Shown: piece by piece, positions 11,932-24,337 of the stretch
How positions within the stretch are numbered: the first letter of the stretch is position 1
Layout of the letters: the number at the start of each line of letters is the position of its first letter
Assembly (NCBI GenBank): GCA_036245805.1
Contig: BTRK01000001.1
Coordinates: forward strand, 29,767,087-29,831,086
Source: Pristionchus mayeri
Taxonomy: Eukaryota; Nematoda; Chromadorea; Rhabditida; Neodiplogasteridae
Direction: 5' to 3'
DNA: 64,000 bases
Made by a program: the position numbers and the translations under genes
Notes under the pieces: generated by a model
Database searches by the model: none
The model's input: only the letters and a program-made list of their open reading frames with translations
What the model was told of the DNA's origin: nothing

Positions 11932-12049
11932 CGGAAGTGAGTGAGAAATGGTTGGGAAGCGACTTAGATACCGCTATCATATCGTCGCTGATAAAGGTGT
12001 GTAACCATTGGTTTCTATCGAATCGCCTCTTCAACAGTGACTGCAAAAC
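11932..12049. promoter_or_regulatory. Shared divergent promoter of the two lectin genes
   Basis: Only 118 bases separate the two start codons, so both genes must share regulatory sequence here. Two WGATAR sites are present: TGATAA at 11,989-11,994, and TGATAG on the minus strand at 11,974-11,979. GATA sites of this kind drive intestinal genes in nematodes, which suits secreted lectins. Two such hexamers in 118 bases could also be chance. Confidence 0.5.
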
Positions 12050-14082
12050 ATGCCATCGATCAGGATTTTACTATTCGGTGAGTTGTTCTCTACAAGATAA
12101 CCTTCAAGAATGTTTTGTTATCATTGAATAATTTCTGAAATTTAAAGTCAAACATTTTAAGTGTTATCGTTCTTCGGGACGATTTCGTGCCGCCGCTGCC
12201 CTGTTGGATACACGCTCTACCGCAATGGCGATTGCATGCGAATTGCGGTAGTGAACGAGAACAGACGAATTGATGAAATGACGGAGAAGGCAATGATTGA
12301 GTGCCAGAAGGATGGAGCCTACCCACCAATTATACACAGCAAAGAGGCAAGAACAGATATCAACATAGACTACGAATTGCTTACTGGATTAAATTGTTCT
12401 CACAGACCAGAGTTTTTCAATCAATGTTGTTCATTCAATCTCATTGTAGGATGAATTCCATCTCTCAAATGTGTTCTACAGCGGGATTGGATCGTTCGAT
12501 TTTATACTAGGCAGGAAGATTTCATTGATAAGCAGAAAAATACTAATATCACAATTTTAGGGGCCGTATGCGATCAAACAACGAAGAAATTTCGATGGGC
12601 TGATGGGTCTGCTCTTGATTACGTCGTCAGTATCCGTAAGGCAAAGTTTTAAAACATGCAAGCTGAAATCATTTCAGAAGCTGATATGAATTGTGCATCA
12701 ACTCCCTATCTATATTCATTTGCAAATGGCAAAAATGAGGCAGAAGGTCCAAAATGGTTCGCAAGAGCTCCGGACTTTACTGTGCTTTATACAATAATGT
12801 GTGTAAAATCGTTCCACTCTCACATGGACCCTACCTGCTTCGATTTCGAAAACTTTACTTCTACGGCTGACAACCGAACTTCGTGCTACCAAGTTTGATA
12901 TTCATTGTACGCTCTGCGATCCAAACGTTTTAGGTCAGCTCCGCTAGTTCTGATTGGTCATCAGCCCAGTCCAAATGCCATAACAACTTTGCATCTCTCG
13001 CTTCTATTCATAGCCGTGAAGTTAGACCATTTTCGAAATACTTGATAATGAGACCATTAAGGAGAACGATTTTGTCAAACGCCTCGGCATTTCCAAAGGA
13101 TACCATACTGGAGTTCACCTGGGGGCTAATCTATCGGGGAAGGAATCGAACAAATTTGGGTGGATCGATGGCTCGGACATGGACTATGACAACTTCTATG
13201 ATGGTTGTACAGGGAGCTTCGAGTGAGAATGTGACACTTGAACCCTTTCCAGGGTTCCCAATCGATGGACTGGGCGGGTGCACCGCGATGGATCTCAGTT
13301 CTGGAAAATGGATGAACGATGATTGCTCAACCAATCTTCCCTTCGTGTGCAAGAGAGAACGTACGCACCAAATTATGTAAATCGTGAAAATTTCCGAATC
13401 AAACAATACTTCACGCTGTTTCGAACTGGACTAGCACTGCACTCCCGAGAGTTCAGAAATGAAGACGGAACCAACATGTGTTTTTTAAGCTGAAGCAGTC
13501 TCTCCAGCTTGCAGTTCTCGTCTCTACTCTCCCGGAGAAATAGTAAATTATTAATTTTTGTAAATTTCAGCAATTAATTGCAGATAACTCCTCCCGGATA
13601 TCCAATGAGTGCCTCCGAGCCTTGCGATTACTTCTTGAAAGTTGATACCGGGAAGATTGTTGAGCTTGAGGTACATTTCTTTATCAAATCATAATCAATA
13701 CCATTCTATTTTTAGATTCTTTTCCTCGAGGCAAATGCTTGTTGCGATCATCTTCTCATCTACAATGGGCAGTTCGACAGCGAACCATTCGCAAAGTCGG
13801 TTTATTTCTATATTTTGAAATTGAGTGGAATTCACTATGACAATCGCTCAATATTCGATGATGATCCTTAGATAATCAATAATATGCTTGCTGCTCAGTC
13901 TAACTGGCGCCGATCGCGAGGGCGAAATCTTCCGCACGACCTCCACGGTGAACATAATGAGAGTGAGCTGGCAACCGCACGGGGCGGTAAACGTCAGGGG
14001 ATTCGAGGTTCGTTCCATCTAAAGATATTTATTATTTTATAAAAAAATGAATTGTTTTCAGATCACCTTCAGAGCTGTCTAA
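12050..14082 (+). CDS. Secreted C-type lectin with CUB domain
   Basis: Thirteen exons: 12050-12077, 12162-12346, 12450-12510, 12561-12635, 12678-12892, 12934-13020, 13062-13203, 13253-13360, 13457-13479, 13584-13670, 13716-13795, 13899-14007, 14062-14082, giving about 406 residues. The signal peptide (MPSIRILLFVLSFFG) is followed by a Cys-rich N-terminal domain, the C-type lectin domain (FASLASIHSRE, FGWIDGSDMDYDN, WMNDDCSTNLPFVC), a short linker ending in Cys and a CUB domain (ITPPGYP, SEPCDYF, CCDHLLIY, MRVSWQP). Its exon sizes and phases match the leftward neighbour almost exactly, so the two arose by duplication with inversion. Donors after exons 2 and 3 appear to be GC (gcaaga, gcagga), and the exon 3 GC donor is shared with the paralog. 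The intron at 13,021-13,061 is only about 41 bases. Ligand unknown. Confidence 0.85.
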
Positions 14083-14600
14083 TTCCCGGCCGTGAGGGTT
14101 ATAAAGGACTGTATCCATTTTAAATTGTAAAATATGTTAATGAATACATTGATATACCTTCTCTGAAGTTATTTCCTCTGAAATTTGCAAGTATATGTAA
14201 ACTATTGTACGATATTTTGCCACCAAATATGGGATATGAGATCAAGTACCCATCGCAAATGGGTTGTGAGACCGAAAATCAGGGAGATATACCTAGAAAT
14301 GAGTGGGAGTAAGAGGGGGGAGAGGGAGGGGTGGGTCAAATATCGAAGAAGTGCCACTTTTTCCTTATTTGCAAATGGTTGTCAAGAAAAATCGCGTTCT
14401 CTTCCCTCAAGGAGCGTTCCTTTTTCTGTCTGGCTCAAATTTGTGCCCAAATAAGCCCTGTCCGTGTTCAGTGAAACAGCAAAGCTTTTTCCTCCCGACT
14501 GCTCTTTTGCTCTACGGGTCTTCTGGTTCACGCAAGCTGGGCTTCATCGAATGTCAATGCCGAACTGTTTGTCGTCTTTCCTCATAATCGTAAATACGTT
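14083..14600. other. Intergenic region between lectin and DUF229 genes
   Basis: No exon with matching splice sites is visible. Short open frames at 14,185-14,587 have no domain signal. A poly-purine run (14,305-14,335) is the only compositional feature. The promoter and 5' UTR of the DUF229 gene presumably lie here. Confidence 0.4.
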
Positions 14601-17600
14601 ATGAGGAAAGGCCATCTCTATTCAGATCCAATGATGCGCTCTTTGCTCTTGTCGTGCCTCGGCTTTTGCTCAGTTTTCCTTCTCTATGGCCTTTTCTCCA
14701 CGCAAATTTTCACGTTCGACTTCGCTTACATCAAGGAGGTTTCGACAGGTATATTTTAAAAATTGTATTCATGCTATAATATGAGCAGCGAGAAATGCTC
14801 AATTTTCCTGTTTGATATTCAACTGAACCCAGATCACTTTCACCTCTAGCTTCCTTTTCTCCTCCTAATTTTTCACGCACATTCAGCATTTGATTACTTT
14901 GTGGTGTACGTTGAATAAATTAAGAGACATTACACGAGAAAACGTACCAACCTCCGGATGGCTTTTTTGCAACCCCCCTCAATATCTCGCTGGTGAAGTT
15001 CCCATACCGAGTGCTGATATTTGGTCCAATATGAAGGGCTCTAGTGCACTTTCCGAAAAATGCCAGACCTGGCCCAAAAAAAATCGAAAATTTCAATTTT
15101 TTGAAAAGTACGATATTATAGGTTTTTCTGGAGTATTTTTTTATGAAAACAACGAAAAACATACTTAAAATTCGATCAGATGCCGATAAAGTGTCGAAAA
15201 CGTCAATTTTCGATGAATTTTGGCCGTCCTGAAAAAATTTTAACGCTCTTTGCCAAAAATAACTTTTTTTCGGATTCGCCATGAAAAACTACGTATAATA
15301 TCCAATTTTTATGAAAATTCAGGAATGCGCTCGGAAGTTATGATTTCCAGAACATGGCGACTCTAGAGCAATCTCTCAGAGAAAAACCACCACACTTTCT
15401 CCAAATCATGCCGAATGGACTCTTTTGAACATCGAAACTTATTTATATATCGAATAAAACAATTTGAGCTCATGATCATGCAATTTGAAGTCTTAATCTT
15501 GAAATTTGCACTTTTGGAAATTCCAAATTTCTCTGATTTCCCAAATATCGATATTTTTTCGTCATAATTACGTTTTCAATCGTCGGAAACGCCTCATATT
15601 AAGTATTATGCATTTCTTATGCATATTCACATCGTTTTTGTACATATACCACTCAATTGAACACTCTCATGATTTGAAAACTCGAGAAAATGCGATATTT
15701 TTCAAAATTTTCGAAATTTTGCGATTTTGGGACACTCTGAGATTGCTATTTGAAGGTCAACCACATCATTTTTCGCTCAGAATTACTTTATATGAGAGGA
15801 ATCGCGAGAGAATCGACCATTTGAGGGGGGTGAGCGGCGGTAGGAATCAAGTTTGTCCTATCCTGAAACAAATTTGGTGATAAGTACTTCAAATGATGCT
15901 CTTTCAAACTGCGTCTTCAGAATTTTGATATCTGTCGTCATCTTCGAGATTCAGAAGGCCAAATATGGCACTATGACTTTTCGACAGTCAAATCGCGCTC
16001 ACCTAAATGATCATAATTCCATTTAAAATAAAGATAGAAGGCCGTTCTTTGTTTCCAACGAAAGCTAACATCATGCTCTACAACTTATTTGTTGACGTCA
16101 TCATTCCTGGACCTCACCCTGGTGCGGGGCGGTCGGGTGAACCAAAACTTTTGTAACTTTGGAAATCGGAAAAACTTTCTGAGTTTTTATGCTTAAGTTG
16201 TAGTCCATATATGTGCCTCACTTTTCGCCAAAAATGAAGGAAATCGGGGTATATACAAAAAAAAGCATTCACTTTCGTAAGACGACCTCAAAATGGCTTC
16301 CGGAGAAGAGAACTTCCGTACTTTCAATTGCCCTTATTTGTGCGCAAAATCGTCCAAAAACATCCAAAAGAACATTTAAAATTGTTTCCGACCATAGTAT
16401 AGCACTGCCATGGGTCATAAATGCCCACATTACCCAAAACTTGAAAATCGATATTTTGACCTATTCCAACTTGGGGCGTGGGCCCTAATGCACTAAATAT
16501 GTGTCAAATAATGTATAAATGTCCCTCTAAACTAGTCAAAGAAAGGGGGCACCTATAAATATGATTTTTCGTCTGAGGAATTCAATGAAAAGCGCGAAAC
16601 TGCACTTTAGGCCAAAGTAGTCATAACGACCCGTGCCATAGCTCGAAATGTAGAGCATGATAAGTTGAACATTTCATCTGTTGAAAGTGAGTCTCTATCT
16701 TTTCATTGAAGCGCGCTAGAGAGCCTAGAAGTTGGTAGAGAACGACGAAAGAGGCGCGCGGAGGAGCAGTAAATAGAGGGGAGGGAGAGGGGGGTCAGGC
16801 GGCGAGAGCGGCAGACGGTTAGAGCACGCGCTCTCGGGGGATTTTAGCAAGTTTCTAGCCATCTTCCAAGCTCTGTAACATGCTTCAATGAAAAGATAGA
16901 GACTCACTTTCAACAGATGAAATGTTCAGCTTGTCATGCTCTACATTTCTAGCTATGGCACGGGTCGTTATGACAACTTTGGCCTAAAGTGCAGTTTCGC
17001 GCTTTTCATTGAATTCCTCAAACGAAAAATCATATTTATAGGTGCCCCCTTTCTTTGACTAGTTTAGAGGGACATTTATACATTATTTGACACATATTTA
17101 GTGCATTAGGGCCCACCCCCCAAGTTGGAATAGGTCAAAATATCGATTTTCAAGTTTTGGGTAATGTGGGCATTTATGACCCATGGCAGTGCTATACTAT
17201 GGTCGGAAACAATTTTAAATGTTCTTTTGGATGTTTTTGGACGATTTTGCGCACAAATAAGGGCAATTGAAAGTACGGAAGTTCTCTTCTCCGGAAGCCA
17301 TTTTGAGGTCGTCTTACGAAAGTGAATGCTTTTTTTGTATATACCCCGTTTTCCTTCATTTTTGGCGAAAAGTGAGGCACATATATGGACTACAACTTAA
17401 GCATAAAAACGCAGAAAGTTTTTCCGATTTCCAAAGTTACAAAAGTTTTGGTTCACCCGACCGCCCCGCACCAGGGTGAGGTCCAGGAATGATGACGTCA
17501 ACAAATAAGTTGTAGAGCATGATGTTAGCTTTCGTTGGAAACAAAGAACGGCCTTCTATCTTTATTTTAAATGGAATTATGATCATTTAAGTGAGCGCGA

Positions 17601-20600
17601 TTTGACTGTCGAAAAGTCATAGTGCCATATTTGGCCTTCTGAATCTCGAAGATGACGACAGATATCAAAATTCTGAAGACGCAGTTTGAAAGAGCATCAT
17701 TTGAAGTACTTGTCACCAAATTTGTTTCAGGATAGGACAAACTTGATTCCTACCGCCGCTCACCCCCCTCAAATGGTCGATTCTCTCGCGATTCCTCTCA
17801 TATAAAGTAATTCTGAGCGAAAAATGATGTGGTTGACCTTCAAATAGCAATCTCAGAGTGTCCCAAAATCGCAAAATTTCGAAAATTTTGAAAAATATCG
17901 CATTTTCTCGAGTTTTCAAATCATGAGAGTGTTCAATTGAGTGGTATATGTACAAAAACGATGTGAATATGCATAAGAAATGCATAATACTTAATATGAG
18001 GCGTTTCCGACGATTGAAAACGTAATTATGACGAAAAAATATCGATATTTGGGAAATCAGAGAAATTTGGAATTTCCAAAAGTGCAAATTTCAAGATTAA
18101 GACTTCAAATTGCATGATCATGAGCTCAAATTGTTTTATTCGATATATAAATAAGTTTCGATGTTCAAAAGAGTCCATTCGGCATGATTTGGAGAAAGTG
18201 TGGTGGTTTTTCTCTGAGAGATTGCTCTAGAGTCGCCATGTTCTGGAAATCATAACTTCCGAGCGCATTCCTGAATTTTCATAAAAATTGGATATTATAC
18301 GTAGTTTTTCATGGCGAATCCGAAAAAAAGTTATTTTTGGCAAAGAGCGTTAAAATTTTTTCAGGACGGCCAAAATTCATCGAAAATTGACGTTTTCGAC
18401 ACTTTATCGGCATCTGATCGAATTTTAAGTATGTTTTTCGTTGTTTTCATAAAAAAATACTCCAGAAAAACCTATAATATCGTACTTTTCAAAAAATTGA
18501 AATTTTCGATTTTTTTTGGGCCAGGTCTGGCATTTTTCGGAAAGTGCACTAGAGCCCTTCATATTGGACCAAATATCAGCACTCGGTATGGGAACTTCAC
18601 CAGCGAGATATTGAGGGGGGTTGCAAAAAAGCCATCCGTCGACCCCTACCAAAAGGTGCGTTTTCTCGTGGAATGTCTCTTAATACAATTTTCAGCCTCG
18701 ATATCTAACGAGGAGCTCGCTCTCTTCTCGACCTGCGTTCTGGCAGAATTCTCCAGGGATGGTTGGACCAATGAAGTGCTCGAGAAAGCTTGGGTTGATT
18801 TCAACCCAGTCAGGTCAGTCATCAATTCTCGATTTTTGTTGCAACATAATGAAGTTAGCGTGACTAATGGCACAGTCTAAAGTGAAACTCTGCACGTGAA
18901 TATGTTTCAGGAAGTGCGACGAATATTTCGTTCCGTTCACAATTTTGAGCCCCAACGGAAGACTGACAATGAATCGATTGCGGAGAGGGAATGAGGAGGT
19001 GGCCTGCAAGGCGAGGTGAGTGAGATATACGTTGCTAAACATGTTTTAATTCCCAAGAAATATGCAAATGACAGTCCGAATCTGAGTTGAAATGTACATT
19101 ACGTCCACATTTCGCACCTATTCACGTGCCAAAATCTATTCGAAATCTGTCTTATTTTAGAACTCTTTGTTTTTGAGCATTTGAAATACTTTATATTTCA
19201 CCCTCTGCAGAGTTCTGATACAAAAGATTTCGAATCTTGCGTCTGATTAACTTCATTGCAAGCAGTTCCTTATTCTCTTGCCTTTATGATCTTCTCGCTT
19301 TGTCGATAGAGCGTTCGCTTCGCTTGGTCTTTTGAAGCTCGCCTTTGAAGGAAACCCATCAATCGCCTTCCTTAATGGCCCACACTACAGAGACGGCTTT
19401 GGGCGTTTCTTTGATGCCTACACAGAACAGCTTAACAGAAGAATTACACCTGATTTCACAGATTTTTCTTCGTTTTTGCAATGATAAATGCTCTAGAACT
19501 GAATAGGTTTGGTTATTGGAGGGATGACACGAGGTTATTGGAGGGATGACACAATGAAAGCGATAAAAAGATACTTAAAAATGAATTGTAGATCTCTCTA
19601 CAACGTCGATGATTGGCGCTTTAACGCGAGCGGCTGGGTCGATGTTAATACCGATCCCTCGAATGGTGCGATGGTTTTTTTCATTCCAAACATGCTTTCC
19701 GATTTTCAGTTGTCTTTGACTCGGATTTTGTGCTCACGAATTGCGTTAATAAGAGCAGCAAGGAAGTTGCTGAAGACTTCGTCCATCTCCAGATGTGGAA
19801 TGCGAAGGATGATGGAACATCAGGAGTTGGGTGAGTTAGAAATTAAAGTTCGACAATATGTATGCTATCGCGCCTTCCTCTTCACATTTCCCGTGTTTTC
19901 TAGGTTAGAGAGTATTTGAAATGATGGGAAGACCCGTTTCTCGAACTCTATTCGGAATCTTACGATAAGAGGTCTTTCGTCCATCTTTCAAGAAGATGCA
20001 GATAAACATTTACTATTCTTAAGGTTCTACACTTACAGGACACCTACTACGCCTCCTAATTTTACGAGCCTAAATCATGAAACAGAAATCGACGACAAAC
20101 CGAGCGTATTCATCTTCGTTCTCGACTCCGTAGCAAATAGTCAGGCGTTGCGGTAGGTCAAAGAGGCAAATAAATCGATGATGTATATTATGTAGGTCGT
20201 TCCCTAAGACGGTCTCTCTGTTGGAGCACGAGTTCGATGCCGTTAACTTGAGACATGTGAACAAAGTAGGAGAGAACAGCCACCCGAACGGAGTCGCATT
20301 CCTACTTGGTAAGGAATCTATTTCCTCTCTCAAGGTATTCAAATTGTTGAAGCATGCTCAGATTTACTGTAAAAATGTGTTTGAAATGTAAAGTTGTGTC
20401 AATTTTTCAAGAAGCTGTTCAGGAAAACTGGAAAGCGACTTGGACAGAGGCATTTTCGGAATGGGAAAGGAGCGTGGAAACTGGAACAGAACGTATGCCT
20501 GCGGACTCTATTTAGATGACGAACCGTTCATCCTGAAGGAATTCATCAAGGTAATATATCACTGATCTTAAAATATTGCAAATAACAAATGTATAACTTT

Positions 20601-22840
20601 AAAAAAATGAAAATCAGAAAGGCTACAAGTCTTTGATGGCTGAGGACTGGGCACTTGGCGTGTTCAACTGGCCGAGCTGCAAGGGATTCAAGAAGGCGCC
20701 CGTCACCCACTACATGAGGTCGGTTTTCATTGCTTTCCAATCCATGCCAACACAAATTATTGTACTACTTGTGTGCCAAATACGTGGTTATGTTGCTCTG
20801 TCGCATTGCTTGCATTATAAATCCGAAAATATTTCACTACAAATGGAGCACACTTGGTTACGAGTCCTCCTCTTTGGGAACAAGATACAGAATTGTCTTG
20901 TTTGCAGACCCTTCCAAATCTACTACGAGCAGAATTTGAAGCAATCGAGGAAGTTCATGGGAGACGAGCAGTGTCTCGAATACCACGCGCACCTTCTCAA
21001 CTATCTCAAGAAGTTCATGAACGCATACAAAGGTATTCTTGACCCCGCTCACATTAGATGCGTATCGTAAAAATCATTAAAAAAATGCTGAGTGCTATAT
21101 TTCGAAAATACTTTTGGAATTCCGTTTAGTATCGCCGAAGATCTCGATGATATGGGCGTCTGAACTGGGCCACAACGATAACGATCGACTCTTCCACGCT
21201 GACGTCCAGCTATTCAAATTCTTCAGAGAGCACAGGAAAATGGTACTTCTTGCCATAGCTACTCTGCTAGACTGTCTATTTGAGCAATTCACCTTCTCCC
21301 AACTATTCACTATTTCAGCTGGACAAATCGTATGTATTCCTTATGGGAGATCACGGCATCCGATGGGGAAGTGTAAGTTATATAATATTATTTTTAAAAC
21401 GCATCTCAAAAACGAAAAGGGGAAAAGTATGTTTACCATCGGTGTACGTGATTTGGGTTCTTGACACGTATATCGGACAGCGGGAGATCAACAACCCAAT
21501 GATGTTCGTCTCCGTGCCAAGGCATCTCAAGTAGAATTCCTGAGCTAGCTCTTCCTATCAAAGGCGAGCTACACTAGGTCAGATGATAACCTTCCGTAAA
21601 GTAACCAAAACTAAGTACCATTTTATGAGAATCTTGACTGTCTGGGAACATATTGTGAATACTATTTTTGGTTATTATCCAGTGCCAGATCATCATGTAG
21701 CAACCTCGATATGTTTCGCGCATTGTGATGACTTCTTTCAATCGCTTTCCACAATTCAGGGAACGAGTCAATCCACTACTGAGGGAGAACAGCGGTAAAC
21801 TGCTCACCTCATTCGACATCCACGCATCGCTTATCGATATTCTCAATGTACTGAATTTCTATTTTAAAAATATTTTGTATATACATTTATTAATTTTTTA
21901 TTTATGATTCAAATGGAAAAGACTATAGCCATCTGTGTGAGGCCCATTTACCTTTCAGGAGCCGCACTTGCAGGCTGTGGATGGGCCTAGTGGACTTCGG
22001 GGAAACTCCTTCTTCCGTACTTTGCCCTCAGGTAAGCAAGGCCGAGTTGCATTGGAGAGTATGAATAAAAAAATAACTGTTCTCATTTCATGAAAACCGC
22101 ACTTCTAAACATTAGAGTTTTACACATTGCAGGGGAAAGATCGTGCCGGACTTTCCCTATTCCTGTCCAATTCTGTCTATGCGAGTGGAATATGACCAAG
22201 ACTGGGTGAGTTTACGCGCCGATAATAAATTTCGAAAAAAATATCGCTTATGTAACGATAAATCTAGCATATTTAAGGAACGATTCCATGAATAACGAAA
22301 TTGGAAGAGGAGCGGTGAATCTACTGAATGCGAAGCTGACAGAACTGAACATGACTATTGCTTGCGAGCAGTACACATTGAAAAATGTTCGTCCAAGTCT
22401 CCAGATGTCATAGTAAACATGGACATTGGCTGACTGCTTAACTTATTGCACATTTGTTACATTATCAGAATGGGAAATTTCGTGTTGAAATTTATCTCAC
22501 CAACAGGCGACAGAGGTCAAGATGATCGACAAGACCGACGGACTTGCGGAAGTTCTTTTCGAAGTGAACGAATGCGAAGCACGATTTAAGGTTTGATTTA
22601 ATAACTTTAATAACACATGAAAATTTGAAATGTTTTGTATTTTCCAATGGGTCTGTTAGCTGAGAAAATACAATACTTGCACGAACTTGAAAATTTAGCA
22701 TGACATAGAAAATAGGTAACACTTCCACCCACAGCATGACGATATGCTCATTCCAGACGATCGTTCGCGCACGCTTAGAACTCAGCGGTCGAATGAACAT
22801 CTCGCTCGCTGCCATGGATTTCACTCGAATGAATGAGTGA
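14601..22840 (+). CDS. DUF229 family protein, type II membrane, sulfatase-like
   Basis: Nineteen exons: 14631 (or 14601)-14748, 18696-18813, 18911-19015, 19592-19665, 19710-19830, 20039-20152, 20196-20351, 20412-20550, 20618-20718, 20908-21032, 21130-21242, 21319-21372, 21481-21530, 21760-21847, 21959-22031, 22133-22205, 22278-22386, 22507-22590, 22757-22840; about 630 residues. A single N-terminal hydrophobic anchor (LLLSCLGFCSVFLLYG) suggests a lumenal or extracellular protein. The core carries DUF229 hallmarks: FIFVLDSVAN, HVNKVGENSHPNG, MAEDW and a metal-site-like FLMGDHG, the fold of the alkaline phosphatase/sulfatase superfamily. Family function is unknown. Two in-frame ATGs (14601 and 14631) are possible starts. 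The exon 7 end needs a GC donor (gcatgc) to keep phase. Intron 1 holds a giant palindrome. The last exon's acceptor (CATTCCAG) was chosen because it keeps the frame. Confidence 0.82.
14920..18683. mobile_element. 3.76-kb TTAA-flanked giant palindrome
   Basis: Two arms of about 1.8 kb (14,920-16,714 and 16,886-18,683) are near-perfect inverted complements; a 124-codon open frame occurs identically in both. The termini are TTAAGAGACATTACACGAG and the complement of TTAAGAGACATTCCACGAG. A GC-rich, unpaired loop of about 170 bases separates the arms. It lies within intron 1 of the DUF229 gene, between the donor at 14,749 and the acceptor at 18,695. A diverged relative of its arm lies at about 51,850-52,780. 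No transposase recognised. The high arm identity suggests recent insertion or ongoing arm conversion. Confidence 0.85.
19270..19482 (+). other. Unassigned open frame in a DUF229 intron
   Basis: An open frame from about 19,306 to the TGA at 19,480 has balanced composition (for example FLNGPHYRDGFGRFFD), but no ATG, no matching splice phase with the flanking exons and no recognised family. A direct repeat of GGTTATTGGAGGGATGACAC lies just downstream, near 19,511-19,551. It could be a transposon fragment or an alternative exon. Confidence 0.25.
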
Positions 22841-23610
22841 GCTGACTAATCAATGAATCAATCAATACTTTATTATGCACTTCTGTCAGGGCATTTTTAT
22901 TACAGATCATTGGCAAAAATCTGCTACCTAATTATTTTTCCTCAGTTCAGTCAAAAGAGAGGCGCCCGAAAAGAATTGTAACATTTCATGTGGTCGTTCC
23001 TTGAATACTCAAAAAATAATTAACAGCGAAGATACTCGAGATACTCTCGCAGATACGGCAACACCGCAGCCTGCATGAACTCTCAATCTTCCCTTCGGCC
23101 GCTCTGCTGTTGCAAGTGATTGCTTTCTATTCCAACGCATAAAACCCGTGCTTCTGCGAGTTAGGTGTAGAGGCAACGTGTGCATAAGCAATTCAACTCG
23201 CATGATATTTCGAAATTCCTGAAATGATACGCTTCACATATTTTCGAAACAAACTGTCTGGCAGAGATCGGCCTCGGCCTTCATCGGCTACCATCCGCAC
23301 GACGACAAGGAAGAAGACGTCAACGACGTCAACCACATCGTCGTCGTTTTCGATCAGTCAACCGACCTCGATGTCAACGAGCACGCAAACGCAATCGAAT
23401 AAATCATAGGACCAAAGACGCTTTATTGCGTCGTCATTCAATAGATCTAACTAGGAGTATAAAATTCAATTGTGACGAGCGATTTTTTAAACTTATTTCA
23501 TCAACAATTGTATGAGTGAAAATGCCATCTACGGATAAAGTGCTTTATATTATTCAATCGATCCTCACATCTTGTTCAAACTTGTCACCATTCTCACAAG
23601 TTTCCAGCCG
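22841..23610. other. Spacer with possible exon at 23,266-23,402
   Basis: At 23,266-23,402 one frame has a strong coding look, many codons ending in C and an acidic peptide (DDKEEDVNDVNHIVVVF) that ends at TAA 23,400. It follows a good acceptor (CTGGCAG). A second frame of the same segment, Ser/Thr-rich (TSTTSTTSSSFSISQ), is the one whose phase would fit a GTGAGC donor at the end of the DUF229 gene. I cannot decide whether it is a tail exon of that gene or a remnant of another. Confidence 0.3.
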
Positions 23611-23618
23611 TGATTATT

Positions 23619-23973
23619 CGGGGGGGGGGGGGGGGACAAAAGCAAAACCACCAAAAGCATAACTCAACGCCCTAGTCTGGGAGTTGGTCTACTTGTTAAT
23701 TGTTTCTTTGTTGCCAGTATGCGCTACTCAATCACACCCTGTTTAGATCCTCGAGCTAGGCGATTTTGAGTTTGTCTCCACTTCAACGTGGTCATGGCCA
23801 CAAATTTTGGACGTAGGGTCATGGTTAAAAAAAAGAAAAATTCGGGATCTTAACAGGGAGTGATAGAGGAGCGTATACTGGCAACAGTGACAACGACTTT
23901 CAAGTTGCTAGACTAATTCCTCTGCATAGGGCGTTGAGTTGTGCCTTTGGTCGTTTTGCTTTTGTCCGCCCCC
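23619..23973. mobile_element. MITE with poly-G termini
   Basis: The inverted ends are G-run plus GACAAAAGCAAAACCACC, and the complement of GGCGGACAAAAGCAAAACGAC, with inner pairing across the CAACGCCCTA motif. It is flanked by GATTATT on both sides, a 7- to 8-base target duplication. A relative with the same design lies at 63,381-63,597. Non-coding. Confidence 0.75.
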
Positions 23974-24031
23974 GATTATTATCTTGTTCGGAAGGAATAA
24001 GCGGAGTAAACTGCTAATATCTAAGAGTGCG

Positions 24032-24231
24032 ACAAGCTGCGCACCCCTCCTCTGATAAGAGCACTGCGTGGGCGTTTTAGGTTGTCGATAACAGACCTAT
24101 GCAGCATGAATAATAAGTGCGTGTATATCGGATCTACAAAGGATCCCGATAAAAAGGACAATTTGAGAAATTCTTGTCTATATGCGTGGGCGGAGTGATA
24201 CCAGGAGGGGTGCAGCTTGTTTGATAACGAG
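24032..24231. repeat. Small inverted repeat with GATA sites upstream of the lipase
   Basis: The ends pair: CAAGCTGCGCACCCCTCCTC at the left and the complement of AGGAGGGGTGCAGCTTG at the right, spanning about 200 bases. TGATAA hexamers sit at 24,053 within the repeat and at 24,232 beside its right end, within 300 bases of the lipase start. It is probably a MITE that landed in the promoter region. Confidence 0.6.
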
Positions 24232-24337
24232 AAGAGCATTTAGAGGCTGGGTATTTAAGCGTTCTCTACGAATACAAGATTGCTATTGCTTACATCTTTC
24301 ATGATCGCACTCTTCCTCTTCTACTTTCAGGTCAGCC

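Noticed and set aside
15506..18087. Two identical 124-codon open frames at 15,506-15,880 (+) and 17,713-18,087 (-)
   Set aside because: They are the same sequence in the two arms of the giant palindrome. There is no domain, and the peptide is rich in Phe, Ile and Lys as expected from AT-rich non-coding DNA.
18311..18880. A 189-codon open frame crossing the right end of the palindrome
   Set aside because: Its first part is element sequence and its second part is DUF229 exon 2 running into the intron. The exon boundaries and phase fit the DUF229 gene, not a fusion.
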